Below the pieces are notes generated by a model that was not told the DNA's origin, searched no databases, and saw only the letters and a list, made by a program, of their open reading frames with translations. Shown here piece by piece: positions 61,084 to 64,000 of a DNA stretch of 64,000 nucleotides; position 1 is the first letter of the stretch; the number at the start of each line of letters is the position of its first letter. The position numbers and the translations under genes are program-made. The DNA lies in NCBI RefSeq assembly GCF_019063845.1, contig NZ_CP077683.1, forward strand, positions 3,712,501 through 3,776,500. Reading direction: 5' to 3'. The DNA is from Geomonas subterranea (GTDB taxonomy: Bacteria; Desulfobacterota; Desulfuromonadia; Geobacterales; Geobacteraceae).

Positions 61084-61869
61084 TCAGCGCAGGAAGGCGA
61101 CGTCCTTGATAAGGTCGAGCAGTTTCCGCACCTTCGGCGACGGCTCTCCCTTGGTTATCAGCACTACCGACGAAGCGACCGTCAGGCTCCCGGGGACCCG
61201 CACGCCGCGGGATACGAGAACGCTGGGACCGATGCCGATGGCGCCGGGCGTTTCCAGCACTTTCGCCCGCATTTCCTCGACGTTCGCGACCGGGAGAAAG
61301 GTGGATACGACCTCCTCACCCTCCATCACCTTTCTGACGAAGGCATCGTTTTCCCCATCAGCGGCCGGGGACCAGACCACGACGATGCGCCGGTTAGGGC
61401 CGCCGAACTTCCTCCAGTTGGTAATCTTGCCCGCGAAGATGGCCTTCAACTGCTTTTTGGTCAGCTTCTTGATTTTTACGCCGTGGTTGAGGAACACCAC
61501 GGTCTCGTTAGTCCCGACGGGAACCTCCCGGAAAGCCTCTCCGTCCATTGGCGTTTCGTTTTCCGCGGCCCGCTTGAGGAAGGCCTCCAGGTCGAGGGTA
61601 GAGACGACGGCATCGAGGGCGCCGCTGTCAAGGTCCGCCAGTTCCGTTCCGGGTTTGCTCTGTATTGCGACCAGGCGCAGAGATGGGTTTTCCTCCTCGA
61701 AAGTCTCCTTCACCGGAGTGATGACCTCAGTAAGCGCAGCGTCGCCACCGCCGATCCTGATCACCTCAGGTGCCGAAGTCTGCTTTACCAGGTCTTTCTG
61801 CGACATTGCACACCCTGCGGTGAAGTAGATAGCGATAACCAGCATGTATAGTGAAAAGGACCGTTTCAT
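61084..61869 (-). CDS. PstS-like substrate-binding lipoprotein
   Basis: 261 residues. Lipoprotein signal MLVIAIYFTAGC (Cys 20). The rest is a type II periplasmic binding fold: IRIGGGDAALTEVITPV, VSTLDLEAFLKRA, LTKKQLKAIFAGKITNWRKF and the GIGPSVLV block, like PstS and related phosphate/tungstate binders. No ABC permease or ATPase gene is adjacent, so it may act in sensing or as an orphan binding protein. GGAGGGTGCA precedes the start. Confidence 0.8.
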   Translation of the reverse strand: MKRSFSLYMLVIAIYFTAGCAMSQKDLVKQTSAPEVIRIGGGDAALTEVITPVKETFEEENPSLRLVAIQSKPGTELADLDSGALDAVVSTLDLEAFLKRAAENETPMDGEAFREVPVGTNETVVFLNHGVKIKKLTKKQLKAIFAGKITNWRKFGGPNRRIVVVWSPAADGENDAFVRKVMEGEEVVSTFLPVANVEEMRAKVLETPGAIGIGPSVLVSRGVRVPGSLTVASSVVLITKGEPSPKVRKLLDLIKDVAFLR

Positions 61870-62195
61870 TGCACCCTCCTACCCATAACGAGTAAAACCG
61901 ATTCAACATCTAGGCGCATGAACATACGCGGCAAAAACATTGCCCCAATATCATCCAATTTTTGCTAATAATCAATACAGTATTTTTGAAAGCCAATACG
62001 TCATCGATGTGAGAAATCCCGGTTACAGTTGTGATAATTTCATATAGACACATCAATGAGTATTCATCCACAACCGGTGCTGAGTTGCCACCTGTTGCCA
62101 GTTACTATTCATCTTTTGCCAGTAACCATTTACAAGGGCAGTGTTGTTGGTAACATTAACGAGCCGAAGCGGCCACTACATCGTAGGAGTTGATC
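61870..62195. promoter_or_regulatory. Divergent promoter region with three TTGCCA repeats upstream of tdh
   Basis: 326 gene-free bases between divergent genes. TTGCCA occurs at 62085-62090, 62095-62100 and 62116-62121, i.e. 10 and 21 bases apart; the last two extend to TTGCCAGTTAC and TTGCCAGTAAC. Helical phasing suggests a regulator binding one face of the DNA ahead of tdh-kbl. The remainder is AT-rich, with nothing recognised. Confidence 0.45.
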
Positions 62196-63248
62196 ATGCA
62201 AAAGACCATGCGGGCACTGGTTAAGAAATATCCCAAGCCGGGACTGTGGCTGGACGAGGTACCGGTTCCGGAAGTCGGCATCAACGACGTCCTGATCAAG
62301 GTGCACAAGACCGCGGTCTGCGGCACCGATCTGCATATCTGGGACTGGAACGCCTGGGCCCAGAAGACCATCCCGGTACCGATGGTGATCGGGCACGAGT
62401 TCGTGGGGCGGGTGGTGGCGATGGGGAGCAATGTCGCGGACCTGAACATCGGGGACATCGTCTCGGGCGAGGGGCACATCGTCTGCGGCAGGTGCCGCAA
62501 TTGCCTCGCCGGGAGGCGGCACCTGTGCAAGGATACCAACGGCGTGGGTGTCAACCGCACCGGCGCCTTCGCGGAGTACATCTGCATCCCGGTGACCAAC
62601 GTCTGGCACGCGGATCCCTCCATCCCGATGGAGATCCTGAGCATCTTCGACCCCTTCGGCAATGCGACCCACACCACCCTCGCCTTTCCTGTGCTTGGGG
62701 AGGACGTGCTCATCACGGGGGCGGGGCCGATCGGGATCATGGCGACCGCCATCGCCCGGCACGCCGGGGCACGCTACATCGTCACCACGGACATGAACCA
62801 GTACCGCCTCGACCTGGCCAGGAAGATGGGGGCGACGGTGGCGCTCAACGTGAAGGAGCGGACGCTCGCCGACGTGCGCCGGGAGCTCGGGATGAAGGAG
62901 GGATTCGACGTCGGCCTGGAGATGTCGGGCAACGGGGACGCCTTCAAGGAGATGCTCGCCAACATGTGCCACGGGGGGAAGATCGCCATGCTGGGGATCC
63001 CCTCGGGGGATCTCGCCATCGACTGGAACCAGGTGATCTTCAACATGCTGACCATCAAGGGGATCTACGGCCGCGAGATGTACGAAACCTGGTACCTGAT
63101 GCAGTCGCTCATCAAGATCGGCCTGGACCTCACCCCGGTGATCACGCACCGGATGCACTACACGCAATTCGAGGAGGCGTTCGAGGTGATGAGCAGCGGC
63201 AACGCCGGGAAGGTCATCCTCAACTGGGTGGAGGATGGCGAGGAATAA
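62196..63248 (+). CDS. tdh: L-threonine 3-dehydrogenase
   Basis: 350 residues from the ATG at 62196 (TAGGAGTTGATC upstream). Zinc-dependent MDR fold: catalytic zinc residues in VCGTDLHIW and GHEFVGRVV, structural zinc cysteines in [15 protein letters not shown], and NAD-binding [20 protein letters not shown]. It oxidises threonine to 2-amino-3-ketobutyrate, the substrate of the kbl product encoded 153 bases downstream. The final block [17 protein letters not shown] is typical of Tdh. Confidence 0.95.
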   Translation: MQKTMRALVKKYPKPGLWLDEVPVPEVGINDVLIKVHKTAVCGTDLHIWDWNAWAQKTIPVPMVIGHEFVGRVVAMGSNVADLNIGDIVSGEGHIVCGRCRNCLAGRRHLCKDTNGVGVNRTGAFAEYICIPVTNVWHADPSIPMEILSIFDPFGNATHTTLAFPVLGEDVLITGAGPIGIMATAIARHAGARYIVTTDMNQYRLDLARKMGATVALNVKERTLADVRRELGMKEGFDVGLEMSGNGDAFKEMLANMCHGGKIAMLGIPSGDLAIDWNQVIFNMLTIKGIYGREMYETWYLMQSLIKIGLDLTPVITHRMHYTQFEEAFEVMSSGNAGKVILNWVEDGEE

Positions 63249-63274
63249 TGACAGCGTCGAGCGTGGGGGCTTAC

Positions 63275-63384
63275 CTGTAGGGGCAAATAAATATTTGCCC
63301 AGCCGCTCGGGCACACAATGTTGCCGGTGGCATAAGAGGTGCTGAAGGCACGTGGGGGGGGCGATTGATTATTCGCCCCTACAG
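63275..63384. repeat. 110-bp element with terminal inverted repeats, copy 2 (inside tdh-kbl)
   Basis: Bounded by CTGTAGGGGC and GCCCCTACAG, with the inner palindrome GGGCAAATAAATATTTGCCC at the left and CGATTGATTATTCG at the right. It is related to 50181-50281, including the central CCCAGCCGC. It ends 7 bases before the kbl ribosome site GGAG. Confidence 0.8.
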
Positions 63385-63401
63385 TTTATAGGAGTTATAC
63401 G

Positions 63402-64000
63402 ATGGCAGACAAATTCGCCTGGATAACGGAAGAGATGAACGCCCTGGAAGGAGAGGGGCTTAGGACCACTATACGCACCATCGGCTCGGCCTGCGGCCCC
63501 TGGATGGTGGTGGACGGGAAAAAGGTGCTCAACTTCTGCACCAACAACTACCTGGGCCTCGCCAACCATCCGCGCCTCAAAAAGGCGGCACAGGAGGCGG
63601 TGGAACAATGGGGTGTCGGCCCTGCGGCGGTGCGCAGCATCGCCGGGACACTGGAACTGCACCGCACGCTGGAACAGCGGCTGGCCGCGTTCAAGGGGGT
63701 GGAGGACGCGCTCTACGTGCAGTCCGGCTTCTGCGCCAACCAGGCCGCCATCCCCCCCATGGTCGGCAAGGGGGACGTCATCTTCACCGACCGCCTGAAC
63801 CACGCCAGCATCATCGACGGCTGCCGGCTCTCCTCCGCGAAGATCCTGGTCTACGAACATTGCGACCTCGCCGACTGCGAACGGGTGATCACGGAAAACA
63901 TCGGCCAGTACCGGCGGGCGCTCCTCATCACCGACGGGGTCTTCTCCATGGACGGGGACGTGGCGCCCCTGGACCAGCTCTTCGAACTCTGCGAACGCCA
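63402..64000 (+). CDS. kbl: Glycine C-acetyltransferase (2-amino-3-ketobutyrate CoA ligase), partial
   Basis: The first 199 residues are in the window; full proteins have about 395. The alpha-oxoamine synthase N-terminal part is clear: GKKVLNFCTNNYLGLANHPR, GPAAVRSIAGTLELHRTLEQ, and DRLNHASIIDGCRLS with the PLP-stacking histidine. It splits 2-amino-3-ketobutyrate with CoA into glycine and acetyl-CoA, completing threonine breakdown begun by Tdh. GGAGTTATACG precedes the ATG. Confidence 0.95.
   Translation, partial: MADKFAWITEEMNALEGEGLRTTIRTIGSACGPWMVVDGKKVLNFCTNNYLGLANHPRLKKAAQEAVEQWGVGPAAVRSIAGTLELHRTLEQRLAAFKGVEDALYVQSGFCANQAAIPPMVGKGDVIFTDRLNHASIIDGCRLSSAKILVYEHCDLADCERVITENIGQYRRALLITDGVFSMDGDVAPLDQLFELCER

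Overview
The window is high-GC chromosomal DNA of a Geobacter/Geomonas-type Desulfuromonadales bacterium. The assignment rests on the gene content: a membrane-anchored c-type cytochrome, many two-component systems, a GspE-family ATPase, a YfiR/GGDEF-EAL signalling module and a large periplasmic multicopper oxidase. No database search was possible, so this is inference from protein families.

Layout. 1-1.0 kb: end of a respiratory complex gene, a small membrane subunit and a monoheme cytochrome c. 1.1-11.0 kb: a minus-strand signalling block (TonB receptor, YfiR, GGDEF-EAL protein, GspE-like ATPase, MASE3 hybrid kinase). 11.5-18.4 kb: a CpxRA-like pair with a GTAAA-N5-GTAAA box upstream, a PAS-like protein, a multicopper oxidase and a soluble kinase. 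18.5-21.5 kb: four tRNA genes (2 Arg-ACG, Ser-GCT, Ser-UGA), a lipoprotein, serS and thpR. 21.6-27.2 kb: flagellin, then a KdpE / short KdpD-like / KimA-like potassium locus.

27.64-44.26 kb is an integrated mobile element of about 16.6 kb, bounded by a 16-bp direct repeat. It sits in the 3' end of a DUF1847 gene and supplies a substitute 3' end. From attR inward it carries a tyrosine integrase, a CI-like repressor facing an AlpA-like gene across twin operators, a coiled-coil protein, a lambda gpE-type major capsid protein, a P4-type helicase/primase, an iteron-like cluster, a CHC2/TOPRIM primase, a tape-measure protein and a second AlpA paralog. I found no terminase, portal, protease, tail tube or lysis gene. 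The composition fits a phage satellite or a reduced prophage. Next to attL lies a complete MqsR toxin - MqsA antitoxin - SecB-like chaperone (TAC, MqsRAC-type) operon, the most notable system in the window.

44.2-64 kb is housekeeping and accessory chromosome: DUF1847, DUF2288, YceH, a SlyD-like isomerase with a Cys/Asp-rich insert, Dus, an MFS transporter, GMP reductase, a translationally coupled ovothiol pair (ovoA plus a PLP C-S lyase), an M28 peptidase, HicAB, an OmpA lipoprotein, a degenerate 21-bp-period repeat array, cmoAB, a PstS-like lipoprotein, and tdh-kbl for threonine catabolism. A roughly 100-bp inverted-repeat-bounded element (50.2 and 63.3 kb) occurs twice, once between tdh and kbl.
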